Assembly (NCBI GenBank): GCA_900758315.1
Contig: CAAERF010000557.1
Location: 1-40,373, forward strand
DNA: 40,373 nt
Direction: 5' to 3'
From: an uncultured Oscillospiraceae bacterium
GTDB taxonomy: Bacteria; Bacillota; Clostridia; Oscillospirales; Oscillospiraceae
The notes under the pieces were generated by a model. That model did not search any database, had not been told where the DNA came from, and saw nothing but the letters and a program-made list of their open reading frames with translations. This document shows positions 1 to 7,959 of the stretch, in pieces. A program made the translations under genes and the position numbers. Positions within the stretch are counted from its first letter, which is position 1. Each line of letters opens with the position of its first letter.

Positions 1-245
1 GCCCCGAAGGGGCGTGAAATCTGTCCGGGGTCCCCGGTGAATCGGAGATTCAGTGGGGTGAAAGCCCGGGAGTGGCTGCTCTGCTGGACAAAGAGTAATA
101 CAACCAGCGAAAAAATCCGCGAAAGCTGGCGTATCCAGGATGCCGGGCAGCGTATAGCCCCGAAGGGGCGTGAAATCTGTCCGGGGTCCCCGGTGAATCG
201 GAGATTCAGTGGGGTGAAAGCCCGGGAGTGGCTGCCCTGTTGGAT
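1..245. repeat. Two-copy 156-bp-period direct repeat with internal hairpins
   Basis: Bases 1-88 recur almost unchanged at 157-244, an offset of 156 bp, with differences only near the 3' end of the unit. Each copy can fold. There is a GCCCC-gaa-GGGGC hairpin (1-13). CCGGG (25-29) can pair with CCCGG (65-69) to enclose an inner stem, CCCC (32-35) with GGGG (55-58), capped by TGAATC-gga-GATTCA (38-52). The second copy keeps all these arms. The window starts inside the element, so further copies may lie upstream. No convincing reading frame explains it. A structured RNA or an intergenic repeat family is possible, and I recognise no named family. Confidence 0.8.
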
Positions 246-301
246 AAGGAATAAACGTATCTTAAACCGGCCCTTTCGCAGAGGGTCCGGACAACTGAAC
301 A

Positions 302-379
302 GGAAACCAATGGGGGAACCGTGTGGCTCTCCGTCAGGCCCTGCGGTGCGCAGGTTCCGGCGGAGTGCCATTGGTTTCC
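302..379 (+). other. Long imperfect hairpin upstream of tpiA (candidate structured leader)
   Basis: GGAAACCAATGG (302-313) is the exact reverse complement of CCATTGGTTTCC (368-379), giving a perfect 12-bp closing stem. Inside, GGAACC (315-320) can pair with GGTTCC (353-358), and CTGCG-gtg-CGCAG forms a small hairpin near 341-353. CTCCG (about 329-333) could alternatively pair with CGGAG (361-365), which conflicts with the GGAACC stem and would give two exclusive folds. No T-run follows, so this is not a simple terminator. It lies 90 bp before the tpiA start. Confidence 0.5.
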
Positions 380-469
380 CTACTGGGTAGAAAGGACTTT
401 GCGACAGGTTCCGCGGCACGGCAGAAGGTCTCCGCCGGTGCGGAAGGATAGAAAGAGGTAAATAGGATC

Positions 470-1243
470 ATGAATAGAAGATATCGGAAAACGATTATTG
501 CCGGCAACTGGAAGATGAACAAGACCGCTGCCGAGACCAAAGCCTTTGCCGACGAGCTGAAGACCATGCTGCCCAAGGCCAAGTGGTGCGATATTCTGCT
601 GTGCGTTCCCTTCGTGAACATCCCGGCGGCCCAGAAGGCATTCAAGGACACCCGGGTGATGATCGGGGCCCAGAACCTGCACTTTGAGGAGTCCGGCGCC
701 TACACCGGCGAGGTCTCTGCGGCCATGCTCAAGGAGCTGGGCGTCAAGTACGCCATCATCGGCCACTCCGAGCGCCGGCAGTACTGGAACGACAACGACA
801 TCATCGTCAACCGCAAAGCCCATGCCGCCATCGACGTGGGACTGTACCCGGTGATCTGCGTGGGCGAGTCCAAGGAACAGCGGGAGCTGGGCGTGACCAA
901 GGAGGTCATCGACCTGCAGGTGAAGACCGCCCTGGCCGGCATCCCGGCAGAGAAGATCCGCCACGTGGTCATCGCCTATGAGCCTCTGTGGGCCATCGGC
1001 ACCGGCGACACCGCCACTGCCGAGCAGGCCAATGAGGTCAACGAGGAGATCCGCACGGTGATCCGCAAGCTGTACGGCGCCCGGGTGGCCCGCAGCGTTA
1101 CCATTCTCTACGGCGGCTCCATGAATGAGAACAACGCCCAGGAGCTACTGGCTCAGCCCGACGTGGACGGCGGCCTGATCGGCGGCGCGTCCCTGGTGCC
1201 GGAGAAGTTCACCGCCATCATCAACGCAGCCAACCAGGAGTGA
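470..1243 (+). CDS. tpiA: Triosephosphate isomerase
   Basis: Interconverts dihydroxyacetone phosphate and glyceraldehyde 3-phosphate in the cytosol during glycolysis and gluconeogenesis. The 257-residue chain has the expected length for this (beta/alpha)8-barrel enzyme. The substrate-binding AGNWKMN segment carries Asn13 and Lys15, GHSERR carries the electrophilic His99, and AYEPLWAIGTG carries the catalytic base Glu171. The ATG at 470 is preceded by an AGAGG ribosome site at about 453-458. It is followed by gpmI 108 bp downstream and then eno, so it belongs to a lower-glycolysis cluster. gap and pgk would be expected just upstream of the window, but that cannot be seen. Confidence 0.98.
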   Translation: MNRRYRKTIIAGNWKMNKTAAETKAFADELKTMLPKAKWCDILLCVPFVNIPAAQKAFKDTRVMIGAQNLHFEESGAYTGEVSAAMLKELGVKYAIIGHSERRQYWNDNDIIVNRKAHAAIDVGLYPVICVGESKEQRELGVTKEVIDLQVKTALAGIPAEKIRHVVIAYEPLWAIGTGDTATAEQANEVNEEIRTVIRKLYGARVARSVTILYGGSMNENNAQELLAQPDVDGGLIGGASLVPEKFTAIINAANQE

Positions 1244-1250
1244 GCGGCGA

Positions 1251-1305
1251 CGCGCCAAAGGAAACATGGCGCGGAGAAAAGTGCCGCTCCAACCGGCGGA
1301 GCGGC
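1251..1305 (+). other. Two adjacent hairpins between tpiA and gpmI
   Basis: CGCGCCA (1251-1257) pairs with TGGCGCG (1267-1273), and GCCGCTCC (1283-1290) pairs with GGAGCGGC (1298-1305). Neither is followed by a T-run, so transcription probably continues into gpmI. They may act as mRNA processing or stability structures (inference). Confidence 0.4.
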
Positions 1306-1351
1306 GCGGATCAAGAGCAGAACAGCCGCCGGCGTTGAGAGAGAGGTTACC

Positions 1352-2869
1352 ATGAAAACACCGACAACTTTGATTATCATGGACGGCTTCGGCCTGCGGA
1401 CCGAGGAGAAGGGCAATGCGGTGAAGTCCGCGCCCACACCCGTCCTGGATAAATTGTTTGCCGAAAATCCCACCAGTCAGCTGTCTGCGTCCGGCCTGGA
1501 CGTGGGCCTTCCGGTGGGGCAGATGGGCAACAGCGAAGTGGGACATACCAATATTGGCGCGGGCCGGGTGGTCTTTCAGGACCTGCCCCGGATCACCAAG
1601 GCCATCGAGGACGGGAGCTTTTTCCAGAATCCCGCCTACCGCAAAGCTATGCTGGCCGCAAAGGAACAGGGGACCGCAGTCCATCTCTTCGGATTGCTGT
1701 CCGACGGCGGCGTCCACTCCCACATCACCCATATGGAAGCGGCCGTGAAGATGGCGTCAGAGCTGGGCTGTCCCAAGATCTACGTCCACTGCTTCCTGGA
1801 CGGGCGGGACGTGCCTCCCACCTCGGGCAAGGGCTTTGTGACCCGGATGCAGGAGTACTGCCGGCAGTACGGCGCCCAGATCGTCACCGTCCAGGGCCGC
1901 TACTACGCCATGGACCGGGACACCAACTGGGACCGGACTGAGAAGGCCTATGCCGCCATGGTGTACGGCGAGGCGCCCTATGTCCCCGACCCGGCGGACG
2001 CCGTCCAGGGCTCCTATAACGACGACGTCACCGACGAGTTTATGGAGCCGGTGGTCTGCGTGAAGGGGACCGAGATCGGCCCCAATGACTCCATCATCTT
2101 TATGAACTTCCGGCCCGACCGGGCCCGCCAGATCACCCGGACCTTTGTGGACCTGGACTTCACCGGCTTTGAGCGGAAAAAGGGATGCTTCCCGGTGCAG
2201 TTCGTCTGCACCACCAGCTATGACGCCACCATGCCCAACGTGGAGGTGGCCTTCCCCAAGGAGGAGCTCCGCAACGTGTTCGGCGAGTATATCTCCAACC
2301 TGGGCCTGACCCAGCTGCGCATCGCCGAGACCGAAAAGTACGCCCACGTGACCTTCTTTTTCAACGGTGGCGTGGAGACCGTATTCCCCGGCGAGGAGCG
2401 GGTGCTGATCCACTCGCCCAAGGTGGCGACCTATGACCTGAAGCCAGATATGTCCGCCAATGAGGTGACCGCCGCCTGTATCGAGCGGATTGAGAGCGGC
2501 GCCTTTGACGTGATTATCCTCAACTTCGCCAACTGCGACATGGTGGGTCACACCGGCGTCTATGAGGCCGCCCGGCTGGCGGTGGAGACGGTGGACCGCT
2601 GCGTGGGCCAGGTGGTGGAGGCCACCAGCAAAATGGGCGGTATCACCCTAATTACCGCCGACCACGGCAACTGCGAGCAGATGTTCCAGGAGGACGGAAG
2701 CTCTCCCATGACCGCCCACACCACCAATCCGGTGCCCTTCTGCATCGTAGGTGTCAATGTGAAGCTCCGGGACGGCATCCTGGCGGACATCGCGCCCACT
2801 ATGCTGGACCTGATGGGGCTGGAAAAGCCGGCGGAGATGAACGGCAGAACCCTGATCGAACAGGTATGA
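1352..2869 (+). CDS. gpmI: 2,3-bisphosphoglycerate-independent phosphoglycerate mutase
   Basis: Converts 3-phosphoglycerate to 2-phosphoglycerate through a phosphoserine intermediate; this is the two-manganese, alkaline-phosphatase-superfamily form. At 505 residues it is full length. The metal site begins with MDGFG (Asp11). NSEVGHTNIGAG contains the phosphorylated Ser61. The inserted phosphotransferase domain shows DGGVHSH, DGRDVPP and RPDRARQ. The C-terminal metal ligands lie in NCDMVGHTG and TADHGNCE. The start follows a GAGAGAGAGG ribosome site. It is probably cotranscribed with tpiA and is closed by a clear terminator before eno. Confidence 0.98.
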   Translation: MKTPTTLIIMDGFGLRTEEKGNAVKSAPTPVLDKLFAENPTSQLSASGLDVGLPVGQMGNSEVGHTNIGAGRVVFQDLPRITKAIEDGSFFQNPAYRKAMLAAKEQGTAVHLFGLLSDGGVHSHITHMEAAVKMASELGCPKIYVHCFLDGRDVPPTSGKGFVTRMQEYCRQYGAQIVTVQGRYYAMDRDTNWDRTEKAYAAMVYGEAPYVPDPADAVQGSYNDDVTDEFMEPVVCVKGTEIGPNDSIIFMNFRPDRARQITRTFVDLDFTGFERKKGCFPVQFVCTTSYDATMPNVEVAFPKEELRNVFGEYISNLGLTQLRIAETEKYAHVTFFFNGGVETVFPGEERVLIHSPKVATYDLKPDMSANEVTAACIERIESGAFDVIILNFANCDMVGHTGVYEAARLAVETVDRCVGQVVEATSKMGGITLITADHGNCEQMFQEDGSSPMTAHTTNPVPFCIVGVNVKLRDGILADIAPTMLDLMGLEKPAEMNGRTLIEQV

Positions 2870-2890
2870 CCTGATTTCATAACGAGAAAA

Positions 2891-2932
2891 AGCAGCCAGA
2901 TACCATGGAATGTGGTACCTGGCTGTTTTTTT
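2891..2932 (+). terminator. Rho-independent terminator after gpmI
   Basis: CAGCCAG (2893-2899) plus TACCA pairs with TGGTA plus CTGGCTG (2919-2925), with one mismatch and a 7-nt loop, followed directly by seven Ts. It should separate tpiA-gpmI from eno. I see no strong promoter between it and eno, so eno may depend on read-through or a weak promoter. Confidence 0.9.
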
Positions 2933-2955
2933 ACGCTCCGTTCCGGGCATACTGA

Positions 2956-4299
<1,344 letters not shown>

Positions 4300-4415
4300 C
4301 CGGCAAAAAAAGTGGAAAACGCGCCGCGAAGACCGGTTTATGGGACAGGGAATCCGGTATGATTGAGGCAGAAAGGCAAACAACTGTTCAATTCAATCAG
4401 ACAGGAGGAAATGTT

Positions 4416-4664
4416 ATGAAGGAAAATCGGTACGCGGTACGACCGGTGACAAAGGTACAGCCCCCGGTGGAGTGGGGAAAGGTGGTCTACTTCTCCGACT
4501 ACGTGGAACGGGAGCGCTGGAGACCCCGGGTGACCTGGGAGCGGTCTCCGGCGACCCTGCCCCGGTGGCTGGAGGCCCTGAGCAACTGGGTGGAGGGCAT
4601 TTCCACGGCGGTGATGGCAGGGTGCGCAGTGTATTGGATGTGGTACTGCATGTGCTGCCTGTGA
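4416..4664 (+). CDS. Small hypothetical protein with C-terminal membrane anchor
   Basis: An 82-residue protein I do not recognise. The ATG at 4416 has an excellent AGGAGG site (4403-4408). An in-frame ATG at 4359 has none, so the shorter form is preferred. The N-terminal 55 residues are polar, Arg- and Trp-rich (for example WRPRVTWERSP). The last 25 form one hydrophobic segment rich in Ala, Trp, Tyr and Cys ending CMCCL, so a single tail anchor is likely. It follows eno by 116 bp with no terminator between, so cotranscription is possible. The clean ribosome site argues it is real. Confidence 0.6.
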   Translation: MKENRYAVRPVTKVQPPVEWGKVVYFSDYVERERWRPRVTWERSPATLPRWLEALSNWVEGISTAVMAGCAVYWMWYCMCCL

Positions 4665-4689
4665 GGCAGGTGGGGACAGTGGTGAAAAA

Positions 4690-4808
4690 CAAAAAAGAAA
4701 AGGATCCGAGCCCTGACTCAAATCCTTTTCAACCAAAGAAGCTGTCCCGATACCGTGATCCTCTTGGCAACGCTATTGCGGAGCCGCACGGCAATGGTTC
4801 AGCCTGAT
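4690..4808 (-). ncRNA. Candidate small RNA on the minus strand
   Basis: Read on the minus strand, a promoter-like pair (TTGTAT, 17 bp, TATATT) at 4843-4815 is followed by about 118 nt that can fold. TGCCGTG pairs with CACGGTA (including one wobble) inside an outer AACCA/TGGTT stem. The segment ends in an AAAAGGAT...ATCCTTTT stem (4729-4698) followed by TTTTCTTTTTT, a much better terminator on this strand than on the plus strand. No coding potential is evident. Its function is unknown and its existence is inferred only from signals. Confidence 0.35.
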
Positions 4809-5016
4809 GTATACAATATACCATAATTCACCCGAATATACAAGTAAAAGTAGACAAAAAAACGACAAAAATCGAAATATTTTTATGGATGGCCTTTGTG
4901 CAGAAGGACAAAAGGCTGAGAATGTGCGCGACATGAGCACAAACGTGCGCTGGAAGCGGTGCAAACCCGTCCATCCCACGGGCTGGCAAAAGGAAACGGA
5001 ATCGGAAAGATTTTGC
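4809..5016. other. AT-rich non-coding stretch upstream of rpsO
   Basis: Part of the 522-bp gap between the small membrane protein and rpsO. Bases 4805-4885 are unusually AT-rich for this genome and contain the minus-strand promoter candidate. The remainder shows no open frame with a ribosome site and no recognisable RNA. Confidence 0.5.
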
Positions 5017-5045
5017 TTTACAAGTTTCCGGAAGTGTGTTATTCT
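5017..5045 (+). promoter_or_regulatory. Sigma-A promoter of rpsO-pnp
   Basis: The -35 is TTTACA (5017-5022), followed by a 17-bp spacer and a -10 of TATTCT (5040-5045). Transcription would start near 5052 and give a leader of about 135 nt before rpsO. Confidence 0.7.
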
Positions 5046-5051
5046 TTCAGG

Positions 5052-5186
5052 GAGTGCCGCATGCGGCTGATGCCGCGTGACGAGCCAGCCCCGGGGCCTG
5101 GTTTGGGGATACAGCGGCGTGTGCCGTAGTTCACCTGCCCGAGACTCAGCCCCGTGGGGATTCTGTTTGAAAGGTGGAAATGTTCC
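5052..5186 (+). promoter_or_regulatory. Structured rpsO leader (candidate S15 autoregulatory RNA)
   Basis: The leader holds GCCGC (5056-5060), GCGGC (5063-5067) and GCCGC (5072-5076). The middle arm can pair with either neighbour but not both. Further hairpins are CCAG-CCCC-GGGG-C-CTGG (5085-5101) and CGGC-GTGT-GCCG (5115-5126), and CCCCGTGGGG lies near 5150. Many bacteria have S15-binding leaders at this position that repress rpsO, and the location fits. The specific S15 recognition elements were not verified. Confidence 0.4.
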
Positions 5187-5453
5187 ATGATCCGTAAAGA
5201 AGAAAAGACTGCCGTTATCGAGGCCAACAAGACCCACGAAAACGACACCGGTTCCCCCGAAGTCCAGGTCGCTATTCTGACCGCCCGCATTCAGCAGCTC
5301 ACTGAGCACCTGAAGGTCCACAAGCACGACAACCACAGCCGCCGCGGCCTGCTGAAGATGGTCGGTAAGCGCCGGAAGCTGCTGGACTATCTGGCCAAGA
5401 AGGACATCGAGCGCTATCGTGCGCTGATTGCCAAGCTGGGTATCCGTAAGTAA
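5187..5453 (+). CDS. rpsO: 30S ribosomal protein S15
   Basis: Binds the three-way junction of 16S rRNA helices 20-22 and starts assembly of the 30S platform. The 88-residue product has the standard length and signature: [15 protein letters not shown], then [14 protein letters not shown], then [11 protein letters not shown] and a C-terminal GIRK. The ATG at 5187 follows an AAGGTGG site by 9 nt. An in-frame start at 5154 would add an extension foreign to the family. pnp follows 217 bp downstream, the common rpsO-pnp arrangement. Confidence 0.97.
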   Translation: MIRKEEKTAVIEANKTHENDTGSPEVQVAILTARIQQLTEHLKVHKHDNHSRRGLLKMVGKRRKLLDYLAKKDIERYRALIAKLGIRK

Positions 5454-5470
5454 TCTTTTTCACGTTGCGA

Positions 5471-5497
5471 TAAGGGCGGTGCAGGCCACCGCCCTTA
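5471..5497 (+). other. Perfect hairpin after rpsO
   Basis: TAAGGGCGGTG (5471-5481) pairs exactly with CACCGCCCTTA (5487-5497) over an 11-bp stem and 5-nt loop, 18 bp after the rpsO stop. It has no T-run, so it may be a processing or 3'-protection hairpin or a leaky terminator before pnp. Confidence 0.55.
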
Positions 5498-5510
5498 CCT
5501 ATGATCGAAC

Positions 5511-5629
5511 GCAGACGCCGTGTCTGTCCGGACGGGCACGGCCTGCGCTGTCAACCGGGGACCAGGGATTTCGCCTTTTTAGCAATTGAAGATGTGCCCG
5601 CACTGCCGGACCTGCCTTCAAGTGCTAAA
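5511..5629 (+). promoter_or_regulatory. Structured pnp leader
   Basis: A GC-rich stem (GCAG...GCCGTG with CACGGC-CTGC, 5511-5546) is followed by a long-range stem in which TTTAGCAATTGAAG (5578-5591) pairs with CTTCAAGTGCTAAA (5616-5629), 13 of 14 positions matching. In E. coli, pnp mRNA is autoregulated through cleavage of a leader hairpin followed by PNPase attack. A similar role here is inference. Confidence 0.45.
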
Positions 5630-5670
5630 GAGTGACCCTGTCCCCCTGTATTTCACAAAGGAGGACAGTT

Positions 5671-7815
5671 ATGTCAACAATTATCAAACAGCGCCAGTTC
5701 CCGGATTATAAGGTATACGAGATGGATTTGGCCGGCCGCCCCCTGAAGCTGGAGGTGGGCAAGGTCTGTGAGCTGGCCAACGCCGCCGTGGTGGTCAAGT
5801 ACGGCGAGACCACCGTGCTCTGCACCGCCACCGCATCGGCCCGGCCCCGGGACGGCATCGACTTCTTCCCGCTGTCCGTGGACTTTGAGGAGAAGCTCTA
5901 CGCCGTGGGCCGCATCCCCGGTTCCTTTATGCGCCGGGAGGGCCGTCCCGGCCTGAACGCCATCCTGGCGTCCCGCTGCATCGACCGGCCCATCCGCCCG
6001 CTCTTCCCCAGCGATTTCCGCAATGACGTGGCGGTGGTCTGCACCGTCCTCAGCGTGGATCACGACTGCCAGCCCGAAGTCGCTGCCACCATCGGCACCT
6101 CCGCCGCACTGGCCATCTCGGACATCCCCTGGAACGGCCCGGTGGGCTGCGTCAACGTGGGCTATGTGGACGGCAAGATCGTCATCAACCCCGACCAGGA
6201 ACAGCGCCACGTCAGCGATATGCTGACCACCGTGGTGGCCACCGGCGAGAAGGTGGTCATGATCGAGGCCGGCGCCAACCAGGTGTCCAATGAGGTGATG
6301 ATGGCAGGCATCGAGGCTGCCTTCGAGGAGACCAAAAAGCAGGTGGCCCTCATCAACCAGATGGTCTCCGAGATTGGCAAGCCCAAGTTTGACTATCCCC
6401 ACGCCGACTTCAACGAGGAGCTGTTCCAGAAGGTCGTGGAATTCGGCATGGAAGAGGCCAAGGCCGCCATGGATACCGACGACAAAAACGTCCGGGAAGC
6501 CCGCTGGAACGTGCTGATCGACCACCTCCACGAGCAGTTCCTGGAAGAGTATCCCGACATGGACCAGTATCTGGACGAGATCACCTACAAGTTCCAGAAG
6601 AAGATTGTCAAGCAGTGGCTGCTGGAGGGCCATCGCGTGGATGGACGAGCCTCCAACGAAATCCGTCCGCTGGCGGCGGAAGTGGGCCTCCTGCCCCGGG
6701 TCCACGGCTCCGGCCTGTTCACCCGCGGTCAGACCCAGGTGCTCTCCGTCTGCACCCTGAACATCCTCTCCATGAGCCAGAAGCTGGACAATATCTGGGA
6801 AGAGGAGTCCAAGCGCTATATGCACCACTACAACTTCCCCGGCTACTCGGTGGGCGAGGCCAGAGGAGGCCGCTCCACCAACCGGAGAGAGTACGGTCAC
6901 GGCGCGCTGGCCGAAAAGGCCCTGCTGCCCGTCCTGCCCTCGGAATCCGATTTCCCCTACGCCATCCGCGTGGTCTCTGAGGTGCTGTCCTCCAACGGTT
7001 CCACCTCTCAGGGCTCCGTCTGCGGCTCTACCCTGGCCCTGATGGACGCCGGCGTGCCCATCAGCGCTCCGGTGGCCGGCATCTCCTGCGGCCTGATTCA
7101 GGACGATGACGGCGGCTTCCAGACCTTCATCGACATCCAGGGCGTGGAGGACTTCCACGGCGAGATGGACTTTAAGGTGGCCGGTACCAAGAAGGGTATC
7201 ACTGCCATCCAGATGGACCTGAAGAACGACGGTCTCACCATGCCCATCATCAAAGAGGCTCTGGAGATGACCTATGACGCACGCTGCGCCATTCTGGACG
7301 AGATCATGCTGCCGGTGATCCCGGAGCCCCGTCCCGAGATCAGCCCCAACGCACCCAAGATGATTAAGATGAAGATCCCCACCGACATGATCCGCTCTGT
7401 CATCGGCTCCGGCGGCAAGGTGATCCAGAAGATCCAGGCGGACTCCGGCGCCAAGATCGACATCGAGGAGACCGGCGAGATCTTCATCTCGGCTCCCGAT
7501 GCCGCCTCCTGCGAGGCCGCCAAGAAGGCCATCGACACCATCGTCTTTGTCCCCGAGGTGGGCAGCCTGTACTACGGCAAGGTGGTGCGTATCCTGAAGT
7601 TCGGCGCCTTTGTGGAGCTGGCTCCCGGTAAGGACGGCATGGTCCACATCTCCAAGCTGGCGGACCACCGGATCGGCCGGGTAGAGGACGCGGTGAACGT
7701 GGGCGATATGATCTGGGTCAAGGTCACCGAGATCGACGAGAAGGGCCGGGTCAACCTGAGCCATATCGACGCCATCCGTGAGATCAAGGCCAAGAAGCAG
7801 GCCCAGAAACAGTAA
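5671..7815 (+). CDS. pnp: Polyribonucleotide nucleotidyltransferase (PNPase)
   Basis: A 3'-5' phosphorolytic exoribonuclease that releases nucleoside diphosphates, acting in mRNA decay as a trimer. The 714-residue chain has the full set of domains: the first RNase PH-like domain (GRIPGSFMRREGRP, DRPIRPLFP), a helical linker, the catalytic second RNase PH-like domain (FPGYSVGEARGGRS, EVLSSNGSTSQGSVCG), a KH domain with VIGSGGKVIQKI at about 570-580, and a C-terminal S1 domain (YGKVVRILKFGAFVEL). The ATG at 5671 follows AAAGGAGG. An upstream in-frame GTG at 5632 lacks a site and would lie inside the leader structure. Confidence 0.98.
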   Translation: MSTIIKQRQFPDYKVYEMDLAGRPLKLEVGKVCELANAAVVVKYGETTVLCTATASARPRDGIDFFPLSVDFEEKLYAVGRIPGSFMRREGRPGLNAILASRCIDRPIRPLFPSDFRNDVAVVCTVLSVDHDCQPEVAATIGTSAALAISDIPWNGPVGCVNVGYVDGKIVINPDQEQRHVSDMLTTVVATGEKVVMIEAGANQVSNEVMMAGIEAAFEETKKQVALINQMVSEIGKPKFDYPHADFNEELFQKVVEFGMEEAKAAMDTDDKNVREARWNVLIDHLHEQFLEEYPDMDQYLDEITYKFQKKIVKQWLLEGHRVDGRASNEIRPLAAEVGLLPRVHGSGLFTRGQTQVLSVCTLNILSMSQKLDNIWEEESKRYMHHYNFPGYSVGEARGGRSTNRREYGHGALAEKALLPVLPSESDFPYAIRVVSEVLSSNGSTSQGSVCGSTLALMDAGVPISAPVAGISCGLIQDDDGGFQTFIDIQGVEDFHGEMDFKVAGTKKGITAIQMDLKNDGLTMPIIKEALEMTYDARCAILDEIMLPVIPEPRPEISPNAPKMIKMKIPTDMIRSVIGSGGKVIQKIQADSGAKIDIEETGEIFISAPDAASCEAAKKAIDTIVFVPEVGSLYYGKVVRILKFGAFVELAPGKDGMVHISKLADHRIGRVEDAVNVGDMIWVKVTEIDEKGRVNLSHIDAIREIKAKKQAQKQ

Positions 7816-7850
7816 CACCGGCTGAGAGAAAGAAATAGAATTGAGCAACC

Positions 7851-7896
7851 ACTGCCCGGGCGGACGAAGTGAACCATACCAGTCCCTCCGGGCAGT
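7851..7896 (+). other. Hairpin between pnp and the M16 peptidase
   Basis: ACTGCCCGG (7851-7859) pairs exactly with CCGGGCAGT (7888-7896). A weak TTCT follows, so it may attenuate or process the transcript rather than end it. Confidence 0.4.
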
Positions 7897-7959
7897 TTCT
7901 GACAAACCGCGGCCCGCCGACGGAACGTCCGACCGGGTCGGGAAGGAGTGCATGGATTG

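Noticed and set aside
1..245. Tandem glycine or cobalamin riboswitch
   Set aside because: The tandem layout and the GGGGTGAAAGCCC string suggested it, but the conserved cores of those classes (such as the B12 box) are not present.
37..390. A 117-codon frame over the tandem repeat before tpiA
   Set aside because: Its apparent protein repeat only mirrors the DNA repeat. It has no ribosome site, and RNA-type symmetry explains the sequence better.
5674..7953. A 759-codon minus-strand frame antisense to pnp
   Set aside because: pnp on the plus strand is unmistakable. The antisense frame is low-complexity in amino-acid use and has no motif.
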